Shown here: piece after piece, positions 53,306 through 62,617 of the stretch | How positions within the stretch are numbered: position 1 is the first letter of the stretch | Layout: each line of letters opens with the position of its first letter | Origin: Belliella pelovolcani | GTDB taxonomy: Bacteria > Bacteroidota > Bacteroidia > Cytophagales > Cyclobacteriaceae | Assembly (NCBI RefSeq): GCF_900156785.1 | Contig: NZ_FTOP01000002.1 | Coordinates: 1 to 64,000 of the forward strand | Reading direction: 5' to 3' | Length of the DNA stretch: 64,000 nucleotides | Made by a program: the position numbers and the translations under genes | The notes under the pieces: generated by a model | Told to the model about the DNA's origin: nothing | Databases searched by the model: none | The model's input: only the letters and a program-made list of their open reading frames with translations

Positions 53306-53385
53306 ATGCTAAATTATCTTAATCTAATACCTCGATCAATTAATTCTTCGTTGAAATAGTTCCTTACTATATTTACAAAATTTCA

Positions 53386-54795
53386 ATGCAATATTCCCCT
53401 ATGCAAAACTTCACCCGGTTAGTCATATTAATTGTACTCTTTTCAGCTTGTAAAAGTATCAATCCAAACAAGCCCAGCTATTCAGGCGATCCAATCATTT
53501 TGCCGAGAGCAACATCTGAAATCAATATTCCTGTCGAAATCCCACTTTCACAAATCGAACAACTGCTCAACAATTCTCTGTCATCTAGGCTCTTTGCTGA
53601 AAGAGGATTGGATTTAGGAGGAGGGTTTTTTACAGATATAGATGTCAACAAAACCGGAAGCGCTAGACTAGTGAGCAAATCTTCTGAGAAGGTATCTCTT
53701 ATCCTTCCGATGAGTATGGCTGGAAATCTGAAATTTGAAAAGCGGATTTTTGGTCAAAACCTAAATACGGCCATTCCATTCGATGAAAATCTGATGCCTG
53801 AGATCAGCTTTATCCCAAAAATTGGAGCCGACTGGAATTTTTCATTGCAAAATATTCAAATCGAAAACTACGGTCGATCCATGAAGTACAATTTGCTTGG
53901 CTTTGAGATTGATCTAGACCCCATGATTCGCAAGCAACTTCAAAAAATGCTAAACGAGCAGTTGGGAAACTCAGGCTTGACGCAGTTTGATTTTCGAAGC
54001 ATTGCCGAGGAGGCATGGACGACATTTGCGAAGCCATTGGCTATCGCTCAGGATGGTGTGGCAGCATATATTTACACGCAACCCAGTAGATTGAAAGTGA
54101 CGGAGGAGGTCAGCAATGACCAAAAAATTAAGCTATACCTTGGAATTGAAGGTGAGGTATTCTCTCAAGTGGGTCAAGCACCACAGATTCAGCCCAAGCC
54201 ATTGCCTAGGCTACAAGCGAATGACAACAAGGAAAATATGCTGGATATCATGATTCCATTGGCTATTAACTATGATAAATTGGATGAATACCTCAACGAG
54301 AGTTTATCAGGGCAAAGATTTCGAACTGACAAAAACACCGTACTTGAAGTATCTAATCTGAGTTCTCAAAGCTTTGGTGATAGAATCTTGCTCAAGATGG
54401 ACTTTCTAGCCATCAGGAGAAATCGCAGACAGATTGTTGGGGAAATGTATTTGGTAGGTAAACCAACTTTTGATTCAGAGACCGAGGCAATTCGATTTGA
54501 GGAAATTGAATTTGATATCCATACAAAGAATCTCTTAGCCCGTAGTGCTACTTGGATGAAACAAGGACAAGTACTCAATCAAATCAAAAAAATGGCTTAC
54601 TACCCTATCGGAGAATACCTAGATGCGGCAAGGTTTGAGCTACAGCGTCAAGGGAATATTCAGACTGATTTGGCAGATTTCAGATTGATCCAGCCTAGCT
54701 TGGATGTGGAAGGAATCTACAGCACCGAATCCGATATTAGGATCTATATCAGGTCTAGGGGAAAGATGGATGTTAGATTGCGTAATTTTTATTGA
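53386..54795 (+). CDS. DUF4403 lipoprotein
   Basis: 469 residues; starts at 53386 or 53401, both giving a lipoprotein signal (LVILIVLFSAC). DUF4403 pattern: IPVEIPLSQIEQLLNNSL near 45, a repeated second half beginning IPLAINYDKLDEYLNESL near 288, and LYLGIEGE in the middle. The duplicated tubular lipid-binding-like fold suggests a periplasmic lipid carrier, as proposed for related families; no direct evidence. Monocistronic. Confidence 0.83.
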   Translation: MQYSPMQNFTRLVILIVLFSACKSINPNKPSYSGDPIILPRATSEINIPVEIPLSQIEQLLNNSLSSRLFAERGLDLGGGFFTDIDVNKTGSARLVSKSSEKVSLILPMSMAGNLKFEKRIFGQNLNTAIPFDENLMPEISFIPKIGADWNFSLQNIQIENYGRSMKYNLLGFEIDLDPMIRKQLQKMLNEQLGNSGLTQFDFRSIAEEAWTTFAKPLAIAQDGVAAYIYTQPSRLKVTEEVSNDQKIKLYLGIEGEVFSQVGQAPQIQPKPLPRLQANDNKENMLDIMIPLAINYDKLDEYLNESLSGQRFRTDKNTVLEVSNLSSQSFGDRILLKMDFLAIRRNRRQIVGEMYLVGKPTFDSETEAIRFEEIEFDIHTKNLLARSATWMKQGQVLNQIKKMAYYPIGEYLDAARFELQRQGNIQTDLADFRLIQPSLDVEGIYSTESDIRIYIRSRGKMDVRLRNFY

Positions 54796-55059
54796 AAAAG
54801 TCGAAAATTTCAAATCATCAATTTTGCAACTAGCGTAAAATATTTTGCTTTGTGCATTTTTAACAAAATATTTTACGGTAATTTTTCATTATTTAAACTG
54901 ACAATTTTAAATTTAAAACAGTGTTTAATATGTAATTAAGAGTTATAAATTTTCTATTTTCATTTTTTTATTGTCTTATTTTAATTTTTTGACCGATTTG
55001 CTAAAGTGTTCAAAATCAGATTGTTTTGAAGTATCGAAAACAGTGAAAATTAATTAATC
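54796..55059. other. AT-rich spacer with a perfect inverted repeat
   Basis: No gene. It contains the 14-bp inverted repeat described below and AT-rich sequence leading to the structured RNA candidate. Confidence 0.5.
54834..54877. repeat. Perfect 14-bp inverted repeat
   Basis: CGTAAAATATTTTG (54834-54847) and CAAAATATTTTACG (54864-54877) are exact reverse complements with a 16-bp spacer. Each arm also contains the palindrome AAAATATTTT. It begins 39 bp after the DUF4403 stop. It could be a weak terminator or a protein-binding site. Confidence 0.65.
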
Positions 55060-55218
55060 ATGAATCTGACTTTGTTCCATATCGCTACAAAAAGCTCGCA
55101 ATCCTTCCCTTCGATGGGAAGAAATACAGGCTGGGGAATACCCCAAGAGGTATGGCTCAAAAGCCAGAGACAATCCGGTAAGTCTTTACTAAAAACCACC
55201 TTTCGAGGTGGTTTTTTT
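55060..55218 (+). ncRNA. Structured leader RNA with terminator, riboswitch or sRNA candidate
   Basis: Several stems fit one molecule: closing GACTT/AAGTC, CCATA/TATGG, CTTCCC-ttcgat-GGGAAG, TGGGG-aata-CCCCA, and GGCT-caaa-AGCC. These are followed by a perfect intrinsic terminator, AACCACC-tttcga-GGTGGTT with T-run (about 55194-55218). It lies 88 bp upstream of the subtilase gene. I compared it from memory with cobalamin, SAM, TPP, c-di-GMP, c-di-AMP, fluoride and THF riboswitches and saw no match. A 63-codon open frame across it is judged spurious because it runs through the stems and terminator. Confidence 0.55.
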
Positions 55219-55305
55219 ATGGCCAAAAATGAAGTGCAAATTCCTGATTAAGAAGAGTTTAAAACTGTCTAGAAAAATTTATACCTATAAAAACACACAA
55301 ATGCT

Positions 55306-56718
55306 ATGAAAACTTTGAGAAAGAGAATGACGAAGGGTTTGACGTTAGGAATCGTAGCGACCCTAACTATGTTGGTTTCTTGCTATGAAGCCCTAGATCA
55401 AGAAGCACCTTTCAACCAAGAGCTAATCACCCAAGATTTCAGCTCAGAATTTATTCCCGGTGAGTATATCGTAGAGCTTCACCCTTCTGCTGTCAACTTT
55501 AGAAAATCTGACAAATACGAGGATGTACAAGCAGGCATGAGAAAGCTATCTTCTGAGATCCTTTTTAGAAACAAGATCAGCCCTGAAAATCTTCGAATGG
55601 TGTATGGACATGCGATGGATGGATTTTCGGTTCAGTTATCAGACCAAGAGTTTGAAGCGCTCAGAAAAGACCCTCGTGTCAAGCATATAGAACAAGATCA
55701 AGTAATCACCTTGTCCAGACCCAATGATTCAACGGTCAATAACCGTGGTGGTGGCAATGGTGGCGGAAACGGGGGCGGAAACGGAGGAAATAATGGTGGT
55801 GGCCCTAAGAAAAACAACACCACTGAGCCTGCTCCTACGGATCCAGAACCGACTCCGACTGATCCAGAACCGACTCCGGAAAATCCAGATTCAACTGAGC
55901 CAGAGCCAAGTCCAGAGCCAGAGCCAATTGTATCAGGACCTTCCTCTCAGGAAGTTCCATGGGGAATCAAACGTGTTGGTGGATTCACAAGATATACAGG
56001 TACCAATGTAGCCTTTATTTTAGATACAGGGATTGAATTGGATCATCCAGATTTGAATGTATTTGTTTCTTTGGGTATAAAAATCGTACCGGATGATATC
56101 AGTACAACACTTTCTGACTTACACTCACATGGTACACACGTCGCTGGGATTGTGGGCGCTATAGATAACAACTTTGGCGTAGTCGGAGTAGCAGCTGGAG
56201 CTCCAGTGGTTCCTGTGAAGATTATGGGAGATGATGGTAGAGGTAGAGTTTCTTGGGCGATAGCTGGTGTAGATTATGTAGCCTCAGTGGGTAAGCCTGG
56301 GGATGTGGCTAATCTGAGTATCGGAGCATCTGCCAGTACAACTTTTGACAATGCTGTCATCAATGCTTCCAACAAAGGAATTTGGTTTGTAACCTCTGCC
56401 GGAAATAGTGCAGATGATGCGAATAACTATTCTCCTGCCAGAGCGAATGGCCCATTTCTCCAAACGGTTTCTTCTATGGACAGCAGTGATAGAATGGCAA
56501 GTTCTTCCAATTATGGCAACCCTCCTATTGACTGGGCAGCACCTGGTGTATCCATCAGGTCTACAGTATTGAGAGGTGGCTATGGTAGCAAAAATGGCAC
56601 CTCTATGGCTGCACCCCACGTGGCAGGACTAAGGTTATTGGGTAATATTAGAGGTGATGGATTTATCAAAAATGACAAGGACTCCACACCAGATCCGATT
56701 GCCCATAGAGCAAATTAA
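55306..56718 (+). CDS. Secreted subtilisin-like protease (S8) with I9 propeptide
   Basis: 470 residues. Lipoprotein-type signal (LTMLVSC, Cys 26), I9 propeptide (about 48-140; PGEYIVELHP), a Gly/Asn-rich then Pro/Glu/Thr-rich linker (about 147-208), and an S8 domain with catalytic D240 (ILDTGIELDHPDL), H275 (HSHGTHVAG), N367 and S433 (NGTSMAAPHVAG). It is exported and probably self-activated by cleaving the propeptide. The acidic repetitive linker is a natural spacer. Expression is likely controlled by the structured leader upstream. It is unrelated in architecture to the intracellular subtilase at 18.6-21 kb. Confidence 0.92.
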   Translation: MKTLRKRMTKGLTLGIVATLTMLVSCYEALDQEAPFNQELITQDFSSEFIPGEYIVELHPSAVNFRKSDKYEDVQAGMRKLSSEILFRNKISPENLRMVYGHAMDGFSVQLSDQEFEALRKDPRVKHIEQDQVITLSRPNDSTVNNRGGGNGGGNGGGNGGNNGGGPKKNNTTEPAPTDPEPTPTDPEPTPENPDSTEPEPSPEPEPIVSGPSSQEVPWGIKRVGGFTRYTGTNVAFILDTGIELDHPDLNVFVSLGIKIVPDDISTTLSDLHSHGTHVAGIVGAIDNNFGVVGVAAGAPVVPVKIMGDDGRGRVSWAIAGVDYVASVGKPGDVANLSIGASASTTFDNAVINASNKGIWFVTSAGNSADDANNYSPARANGPFLQTVSSMDSSDRMASSSNYGNPPIDWAAPGVSIRSTVLRGGYGSKNGTSMAAPHVAGLRLLGNIRGDGFIKNDKDSTPDPIAHRAN

Positions 56719-56832
56719 AATTTGGTATCATTAAAAAATTAAAAATCCACGAAACAAGTGGATGAAAAAAACATAGGTTAGGGAATTTTTTAATAGGTAA
56801 ACAAACTCGTATTTTTCACACTCTTATCAAAT

Positions 56833-56870
56833 AAAAAAGGGGTTAGCGATATCGCTAGCCCTTTTTTATT
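56833..56870. terminator. Bidirectional terminator between subtilase and surface lipoprotein
   Basis: AAAAAAGGGGTTAGCGAT and ATCGCTAGCCCTTTTTT form an almost perfect 17-bp stem. T-runs on both strands serve the convergent genes. Confidence 0.9.
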
Positions 56871-56890
56871 ATAGATCATCCTTATATCAA

Positions 56891-58336
56891 TTAATCTTCA
56901 TCCACAGGGCACTCGATCAAGCGAGCTGCATCCACGTGAACTCCATAGTAATTGTTCTTTGGAACGGTAATTTCAAATGAACTTCCTTCGGCAGTGCCTT
57001 TATGAGCAAATCCACCTGGTGCAGGATTACCACTTGGCTTGGAAGCGTAGTCTTGGATTTTCACATTATCACCCACATCTTGGAAGGCACCATCACTGTT
57101 CAACTCTATGGTAATGGTCACAGTATTGTTTCCATTATCTGCAAAGCTAACTGTACCAATCAGGTGTGTTTGTCCAGCAAAAAGATCAACAGTTTTGTTG
57201 CCATTAAAGTATACCCAAGTAGCCCAATTACCTCTGGAATTATACCTGTCTAAACCTGCTCCTCTGGAAGCCCAAGCGGTCTCGTCAGCATAGCAAGGAT
57301 CTTCCTCGATATCAGTGTCACCACAAACTTTCAGTATAAGGACTACTTCTGTTCTTTCACCTACGCAGCCATTTTCACTGATTGGTTCTGCATAAAACTT
57401 ATGTGTTCCCACAGTAGTTACTGTGATATAATCAGTTTCATTACCTTCTTCATCATACCAAATTACTGTTACACCTTCAGGAACCTCAACTGAGGCAGTT
57501 AGAGAAGGGTAAGTCTCAATACAGCGTTCTTGACTATTAGGATTTGTCGGTGCTGCTGGTAAATCCCAGATTTCTAGCGTGGCAGCAGATCTGCTTGTGC
57601 TTACACATGTTCCAGAGACAGCCTCAGCATAATAAGTTTTAGAACCAACGGTGGTGATGCTTGGATCAGCAACAGGACTTCCACCTTCTGCAGATTCATA
57701 CCATACGATAGTGACACCATCAGGTACATTAACAGCTTTAGCAGTAAGCTTGATACCTTCTTCATAGCAAGCTTCATCTCCCATCACTTCAGGAGCAGCA
57801 GGTGCTTCGGTGATATTATAGCAGAAAGTCACATTACTGATACCTGCACCTCCTGGGGCAACAAGACCAGTTCCCCCAGTCTGTCCATCTTTGTAGTAAT
57901 AAACATTTGCTGAAGGTCCTCCTTTAACAATGACCGCTATGTCAAATAGACATTTATCTTGACCTGGGGTAAAACTCCAATCCATTGTTTTTTCACTAGT
58001 AAGTGTTACTGTAAAACCTGCTGGAAATGTTCCATTAAATGAACCGCTAGCAGTAGCTATTCTTTCACTCGAAGAATTGAATCCATCTAACTCAAAATGG
58101 TCAGCAACCTCACTGCATTCTACATTTCCCCCTGGATTAGCACCTGTGATAACTACAGGCTCTACATTTTGGATCATCATTCTGGCATTGATATGATCGC
58201 CAGCACCGTCACTCAGAGCCAATTCGCTCTTATCCAATAAATTTGCGTCAAGAGATTCCATCTCCTGACAACCAATCAAAAAAATTGCAAGGGCCAACAC
58301 TCCCGTTGACCACCTCACGGTTGGGTTTAATTTCAT
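56891..58336 (-). CDS. Surface lipoprotein with Ig-like repeats, paralogue A
   Basis: 481 residues. Signal ending LAIFLIGC (Cys 23). An N-terminal ~150-residue domain contains VIVKGGPSANVYYY and VTFCYNIT; two Ig-like repeats of about 80 residues follow (VPDGVTIVWYE..SKTYYAEAV; VPEGVTVIWYD..HKFYAEPI) of the type called Ig_7 in gliding-bacterium surface proteins. A C-terminal ~130-residue domain begins after DIEEDPCY. No enzymatic motif. Presumably displayed on the outer membrane. Paralogue of the next gene, with one more Ig-like repeat. Confidence 0.72.
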   Translation of the reverse strand: MKLNPTVRWSTGVLALAIFLIGCQEMESLDANLLDKSELALSDGAGDHINARMMIQNVEPVVITGANPGGNVECSEVADHFELDGFNSSSERIATASGSFNGTFPAGFTVTLTSEKTMDWSFTPGQDKCLFDIAVIVKGGPSANVYYYKDGQTGGTGLVAPGGAGISNVTFCYNITEAPAAPEVMGDEACYEEGIKLTAKAVNVPDGVTIVWYESAEGGSPVADPSITTVGSKTYYAEAVSGTCVSTSRSAATLEIWDLPAAPTNPNSQERCIETYPSLTASVEVPEGVTVIWYDEEGNETDYITVTTVGTHKFYAEPISENGCVGERTEVVLILKVCGDTDIEEDPCYADETAWASRGAGLDRYNSRGNWATWVYFNGNKTVDLFAGQTHLIGTVSFADNGNNTVTITIELNSDGAFQDVGDNVKIQDYASKPSGNPAPGGFAHKGTAEGSSFEITVPKNNYYGVHVDAARLIECPVDED

Positions 58337-58842
58337 AGTTTTAAATGGTTTAAATTGTTAAACAAACTCCTACCTCAAATATACAAATAAATGTATTTAA
58401 TTACGTAAAAAATGTTTTTCAAAAAATTATCATCGGTTTTTTATGATATTACCAAAATCATATTTTTAAGAGTTTTTTGACATGGCAAAAATTTTAGATG
58501 ACTTTTCATTGTATTTATAATACTTTTCCGATCAAAAAAATAATTCAAATTTTCTTATATAAATCAGATTTTCAGCACTTTATCAATAATTTGGGAGTTT
58601 GGACTGATATTTGATCACTTATGAAACTACTTTTAGCTTCTCAGTCAATTTGCTTGTAATTGCTACAAAAAATGACTTTCTTAGATTTTCTTTAGTAGCG
58701 TTTGCGAGGTTTTAAATGGATTGTTGGGCAAACTCCTAATTTACTTAACACCGCTTAAATCACAGACCAACGACACGATAGAAAAAAAATAAGCCACCCC
58801 TCGCGGGGTGGCTTTCTCAGTATTAGGTTAGGGATCTAATAC
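58337..58842. other. AT-rich spacer between the two paralogues
   Basis: 506 bp without a gene. It holds the promoter of paralogue A (minus strand) and the terminator of paralogue B (58791-58814). No repeats recognised. Confidence 0.55.
58791..58814 (-). terminator. Terminator of surface lipoprotein B
   Basis: AAGCCACCCC-tcgc-GGGGTGGCTT, a perfect 10-bp GC-rich stem followed on the minus strand by TATTTTTTTT. Confidence 0.9.
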
Positions 58843-60108
58843 TTAATTTGATGCAGGCTTACACTCTTGAACATTTACGTGTACTGCAAAGATTGAAGCG
58901 CCATTTTTATCTAATTCTACTGTAAATGGTGCTGATGTAGCATTACCCTTAGCATAGGCTTTCGCATCTCCTTGGCGACCTCCAACTGGTCTAAATTTAG
59001 GTTCTTCATCATACCCATGTACATACCAGTTTTCACCTGACTGCAAAGAAAAACCTTCTTTAAGCACTACAGAAACTACTACTTTGCCACCTACTGTATT
59101 AATAGTTACTGTGCCAGCTTCTTTTGTTCTACCAGCGAATAAAGTACCTGTTGCTGAACCATCTCCGTCTAAGCTCATTAAATAGAACCAGCCTCTATTA
59201 TCAAGTAAATCGCCTAATGTTCCAGCAAAAGCAGTATCTCTTGTGCAGTTTTCATTTACATCCGTATCACTACAATCCTCTAGCGTTAAAGTAACTGCTG
59301 TTCTTTCTGAACTTACACAGCCATTGAAAAATTGTGCTTCAGCATAGAAAATAGCTGTACCGATTTCAGAAATAGAAGGGTCAGTAACCATATCACCATC
59401 TTCGTTGTACCATACTAGGGTAGCACCATCTTGAACAGTTGCAGTAGCAGTCAAAGAGCCTACTCCAATTTCGCCTTCTGGATCAAAACAAGCAACAATT
59501 TCGCTTTCTTCTACTACAGGAGCCTCAGGAGCATCAGTCAAGTTGAAACAGAAAGTCAAGTTTGACAATCCAGCAGGGCTAGATGTAGCTTTGTTCTTTC
59601 CTCTTCCTGGTGTTACCACCACTGGAGCTACAAGGCCACCATCATGGTAGATTCCTGATTCATAGTTATAAATGTTTGCGGCAGGGCCACCTTTTACGAT
59701 GACAGACATATTCTCTAAACAGAATCCTTCTGGCGCAATATATTCCCAATAAACTTTTCCATCTATCACTTGTACCGTAAGACCTTCTGGCCACTCGTTG
59801 ACGAACTGACCATCTTCATAGTTATTTCTTCCAGAAGACATCTCAAATCCATCTACACCTTCAAAAGTTGAGGCAGCATCATCACATGTTGCATTCCCTC
59901 CTGGACCTTGATTCCAGAAAACTGGCGCTACAGCAGGATCTCCAGACATTCTAGCGAAAGGGTTAGAACCATCCATTAATGCAGCAACTTCTGCATCCAA
60001 AGAGTTAGGTGTCAAATCTTCCATTTGCGCACAAGCCATCATCCCGAAGACCAGCGCTACGCTCCAAAGCGTCGCTTTGAAATAGTTTGTAAATGTGTTT
60101 TTCATCAT
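58843..60108 (-). CDS. Surface lipoprotein with Ig-like repeat, paralogue B
   Basis: 421 residues. Signal ending FGMMACAQMEDL. Same layout as the gene downstream: N-terminal domain with VIVKGGPAANIYNYE and LTFCFNLTDAPEAP, one Ig-like repeat (VQDGATLVWYNEDGD..FYAEAQ), DTDVNENC, and the C-terminal domain ending IFAVHVNVQEC. An internal basic insertion VTPGRGKNKATSSP is absent from A. Promoter region 60109-60431 holds no gene. Confidence 0.72.
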   Translation of the reverse strand: MMKNTFTNYFKATLWSVALVFGMMACAQMEDLTPNSLDAEVAALMDGSNPFARMSGDPAVAPVFWNQGPGGNATCDDAASTFEGVDGFEMSSGRNNYEDGQFVNEWPEGLTVQVIDGKVYWEYIAPEGFCLENMSVIVKGGPAANIYNYESGIYHDGGLVAPVVVTPGRGKNKATSSPAGLSNLTFCFNLTDAPEAPVVEESEIVACFDPEGEIGVGSLTATATVQDGATLVWYNEDGDMVTDPSISEIGTAIFYAEAQFFNGCVSSERTAVTLTLEDCSDTDVNENCTRDTAFAGTLGDLLDNRGWFYLMSLDGDGSATGTLFAGRTKEAGTVTINTVGGKVVVSVVLKEGFSLQSGENWYVHGYDEEPKFRPVGGRQGDAKAYAKGNATSAPFTVELDKNGASIFAVHVNVQECKPASN

Positions 60109-60431
60109 GTTAAATTGATATAAGGAGTTATCGATTAGATTACAAATATAGAACGAGAAACAATTACTTGTATACGAAATACATTTTGAGCAATATATGC
60201 TAAAATTACCTGAACCTTAAAAACTTATACCAATTCAAAATAAACTATATTTTCACTTTCCCATTGATTTGAAACAATCCTAAAGAATGATTTTATATGA
60301 TAAAAGAAGGAGAAAAAAAATAAAAAATATTTGAAAATATTTTTTGCCTGAGCAAAAAGTAAATCTTTCTGAAGACAAAATTCATCTTTTCTTCATCTAA
60401 ACCATAACTTCGTAGCCGAGTTTAGACCAAT
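60109..60431. other. Divergent promoter region upstream of crtD
   Basis: 323 bp, strongly AT-rich, no gene. TAACTTCG at about 60403 differs from the TAnnTTTG box at one base and could serve the desaturase gene. Confidence 0.45.
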
Positions 60432-61895
60432 ATGAAGCATAAAGCAATCATCATCGGCTCCGGAATCGCAGGAATCGCAGCATCCATCAGACTTGCAGTC
60501 AAGGGTTTTGAAGTAACGGTATTTGAAGCCAACACCTATCCTGGGGGAAAATTAGCAGAAATCAAGCTCCAAGGTTACCGCTTCGATGCTGGCCCTTCTC
60601 TTTTTACTTTACCCGAACAAGTAGAAGAACTCTTTCGCTTAGCTGGCAAAAACCCTGAGGATTACTTTCAGTACCAAAAACTCGATGTGGCTTGCCACTA
60701 CTTCTGGGAAGATGGCAAGCGTGTTCATGCCTATGGTGATATACATGCATTTGCAGAAGAAGTGGAAACCAAACTCGGAGAGCCAGCCGCTAATGTTCGA
60801 AAGGCATTGAAAAGCGCTGCCTACCTATACGAACATTTGGCACCGTTATTTATGCATAGATCCCTGCATCAATGGAACACCTGGGTCAATCCACAGGCTT
60901 TGCGTTCCTACCTGAGGATGGGTAAGCTTGGAATTTTCGATACCATGAATGGCTCCAATGAAAAGCAGTTTCAGCAAGAAAAAACAGTGCAACTATTTAA
61001 TAGATATGCCACTTACAATGGCTCAAACCCATACGAGACACCTGCCACATTGAATATCATTCCGCATTTGGAATTTAACATAGGTGCTTTTTTCCCTAAC
61101 AAAGGTATGCACGACATTACCTTAAGCTTGTACGATTTGTCCAAAAGTCTGGGTGTCCGTTATCACTTTGGCAAAAAAGTAGAAGAGATTCTAGTTGAAA
61201 ACAACAGAGCCATTGGTGTCAAAATTGGAGAAGAAAGCTACTTTGCTGACACCATCATCAACAATATGGATATGGTCAATGCATACAAGACCATCCTCAG
61301 CAAACAAAAACAACCAAAAATGCTTTTGGATCAGCCTAAATCCAGTTCGGCATTGATTTTCTACTGGGGCATCAAACAGGAATTCCCTGAGCTAGATTTG
61401 CACAATATCCTGTTTAGTGAAGATTATAAAGCAGAGTTTGAGCACATCTTCCAGCGTAGAACCATTTACCATGACCCTACCGTCTACATCAATATTACTT
61501 CCGTCTACAAAAAAGACGATGCCCCAGCTGGCTGCATGAACTGGTTCACGATGATCAATGTCCCCAACAACCAAGGACAAGACTGGGATCATTTGATCTC
61601 AGAAGCTAGAAAAAGCATCATTGCCAAAATCAATCGTGTGCTAAAGACAGACATAGAGCCATTGATAGCGGTAGAAGAAATCCTTGAACCTCGTAGCATA
61701 GAAAGTAAAACCTCCTCTGCGCAAGGAGCGCTCTATGGCAATAGTTCTAATAATAGGTATGCGGCCTTCCTTCGGCACGCTAATTTTTCTTCTGATATCA
61801 AAAACCTCTACTTCTGCGGGGGTAGCGTACATCCTGGAGGAGGGATTCCACTCTGCTTACTCTCTGCCAAAATTATGACAGAGATGATAGATTAA
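60432..61895 (+). CDS. crtD: Carotenoid desaturase, CrtD-like (CrtI family)
   Basis: 487 residues. FAD-binding Rossmann motif IIGSGIAGIAASIRLA at the start, E at FEANTYPGGKL, and the C-terminal FAD/CrtI signature FCGGSVHPGGGIPLCLLSAK. Length and the YRFDAGPSLFTLP segment are those of phytoene-desaturase-type enzymes. The closest Bacteroidota relatives act as 1-hydroxycarotenoid 3,4-desaturases (CrtD) in saproxanthin/zeaxanthin-type pathways. A strict CrtI is an alternative, but no crtB is adjacent. Membrane-associated. A perfect hairpin terminator follows. Confidence 0.82.
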   Translation: MKHKAIIIGSGIAGIAASIRLAVKGFEVTVFEANTYPGGKLAEIKLQGYRFDAGPSLFTLPEQVEELFRLAGKNPEDYFQYQKLDVACHYFWEDGKRVHAYGDIHAFAEEVETKLGEPAANVRKALKSAAYLYEHLAPLFMHRSLHQWNTWVNPQALRSYLRMGKLGIFDTMNGSNEKQFQQEKTVQLFNRYATYNGSNPYETPATLNIIPHLEFNIGAFFPNKGMHDITLSLYDLSKSLGVRYHFGKKVEEILVENNRAIGVKIGEESYFADTIINNMDMVNAYKTILSKQKQPKMLLDQPKSSSALIFYWGIKQEFPELDLHNILFSEDYKAEFEHIFQRRTIYHDPTVYINITSVYKKDDAPAGCMNWFTMINVPNNQGQDWDHLISEARKSIIAKINRVLKTDIEPLIAVEEILEPRSIESKTSSAQGALYGNSSNNRYAAFLRHANFSSDIKNLYFCGGSVHPGGGIPLCLLSAKIMTEMID

Positions 61896-61900
61896 AATAT

Positions 61901-61938
61901 AAAGACCTGCCAGGTTTTCAAAAACCTGGCAGGTCTTT
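61901..61938. terminator. Perfect 18-bp hairpin after crtD
   Basis: AAAGACCTGCCAGGTTTT (61901-61918) and AAAACCTGGCAGGTCTTT (61921-61938) are exact complements with a 2-nt loop. It acts as terminator, and its GACCTxxxAGGTTT form resembles the hairpin of the repeats at 7797 and 8187, so it may belong to a dispersed family. Gap to 62072 is otherwise empty. Confidence 0.85.
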
Positions 61939-62072
61939 TCTTTAAAACAATACACCTGATTTATTTTTGTACCGATATTAATAGTTATTGGGTACTCATA
62001 GATATTACTAAGAAGCAATCATAAATTTATTTTTCATGCAGTTGAAAAGAAAACATACCATATTATTTACGC

Positions 62073-62537
62073 TTATTGAAAATGATAAAGGAAAACCAAA
62101 ACGCCTGAAAAGGCTGGTTTCTTCTGGTCTTTGATTTCCAGCTTCACATTGACTTCAGCTTTGACCGTACCGCGAAGATTGACCACTGATTTGAGGTTGG
62201 CGTTGAGTCGCACTTCGTTGTTGACCAATACTGCTTGGGCAAATCTCAAGGACTCTATGCCATAATTGATCATCATCTTCAGGTTATGCACATCCACAAT
62301 CTGACCCCAGAGATAAGGTACAATAGATAATGTAAGGTATCCATGTGCAATGGTATCGCCAAAGGCACCCTCAACCTTTGCCTTTACTGGATCGGTGTGG
62401 ATCCATTGATGATCCAGTGTAGCAGTGGCAAACTGATTGATCTGTTCTTGCGTGATTTGATGGTAGTCAGAGACACCTAGGTCTTTCCCGATATATTGTT
62501 CAAACTCTTCGAAACTTCCAATTCTTACTAAACTCAT
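62073..62537 (-). CDS. MaoC-family (R)-specific enoyl hydratase-like protein
   Basis: 154 residues, a hot-dog fold. The hydratase-2 motif is visible as ATLDHQWIHTDPVKA, with the catalytic Asp and His of the family, followed by GDTIAHGYLTLS. It probably hydrates (R)-enoyl-CoA or a related thioester. Cytosolic. It is monocistronic and divergent from the methyltransferase gene. Confidence 0.87.
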   Translation of the reverse strand: MSLVRIGSFEEFEQYIGKDLGVSDYHQITQEQINQFATATLDHQWIHTDPVKAKVEGAFGDTIAHGYLTLSIVPYLWGQIVDVHNLKMMINYGIESLRFAQAVLVNNEVRLNANLKSVVNLRGTVKAEVNVKLEIKDQKKPAFSGVLVFLYHFQ

Positions 62538-62617
62538 ATGCTAATAGGTTTTAAAAAAATTAAAGGTACTAATTTTCCCATTATTTTCAGTTTAATTTGC
62601 TTGAGAATACCAATGAT

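Noticed and set aside
55060-55218. Cobalamin riboswitch
   Set aside because: The AAGCCAGAGAC stretch is reminiscent, but the required CCGGTGAAAATCCGG and B12-box elements are absent.
55060-55251. 63-residue plus-strand frame
   Set aside because: Runs through the stems and the intrinsic terminator of the structured RNA.
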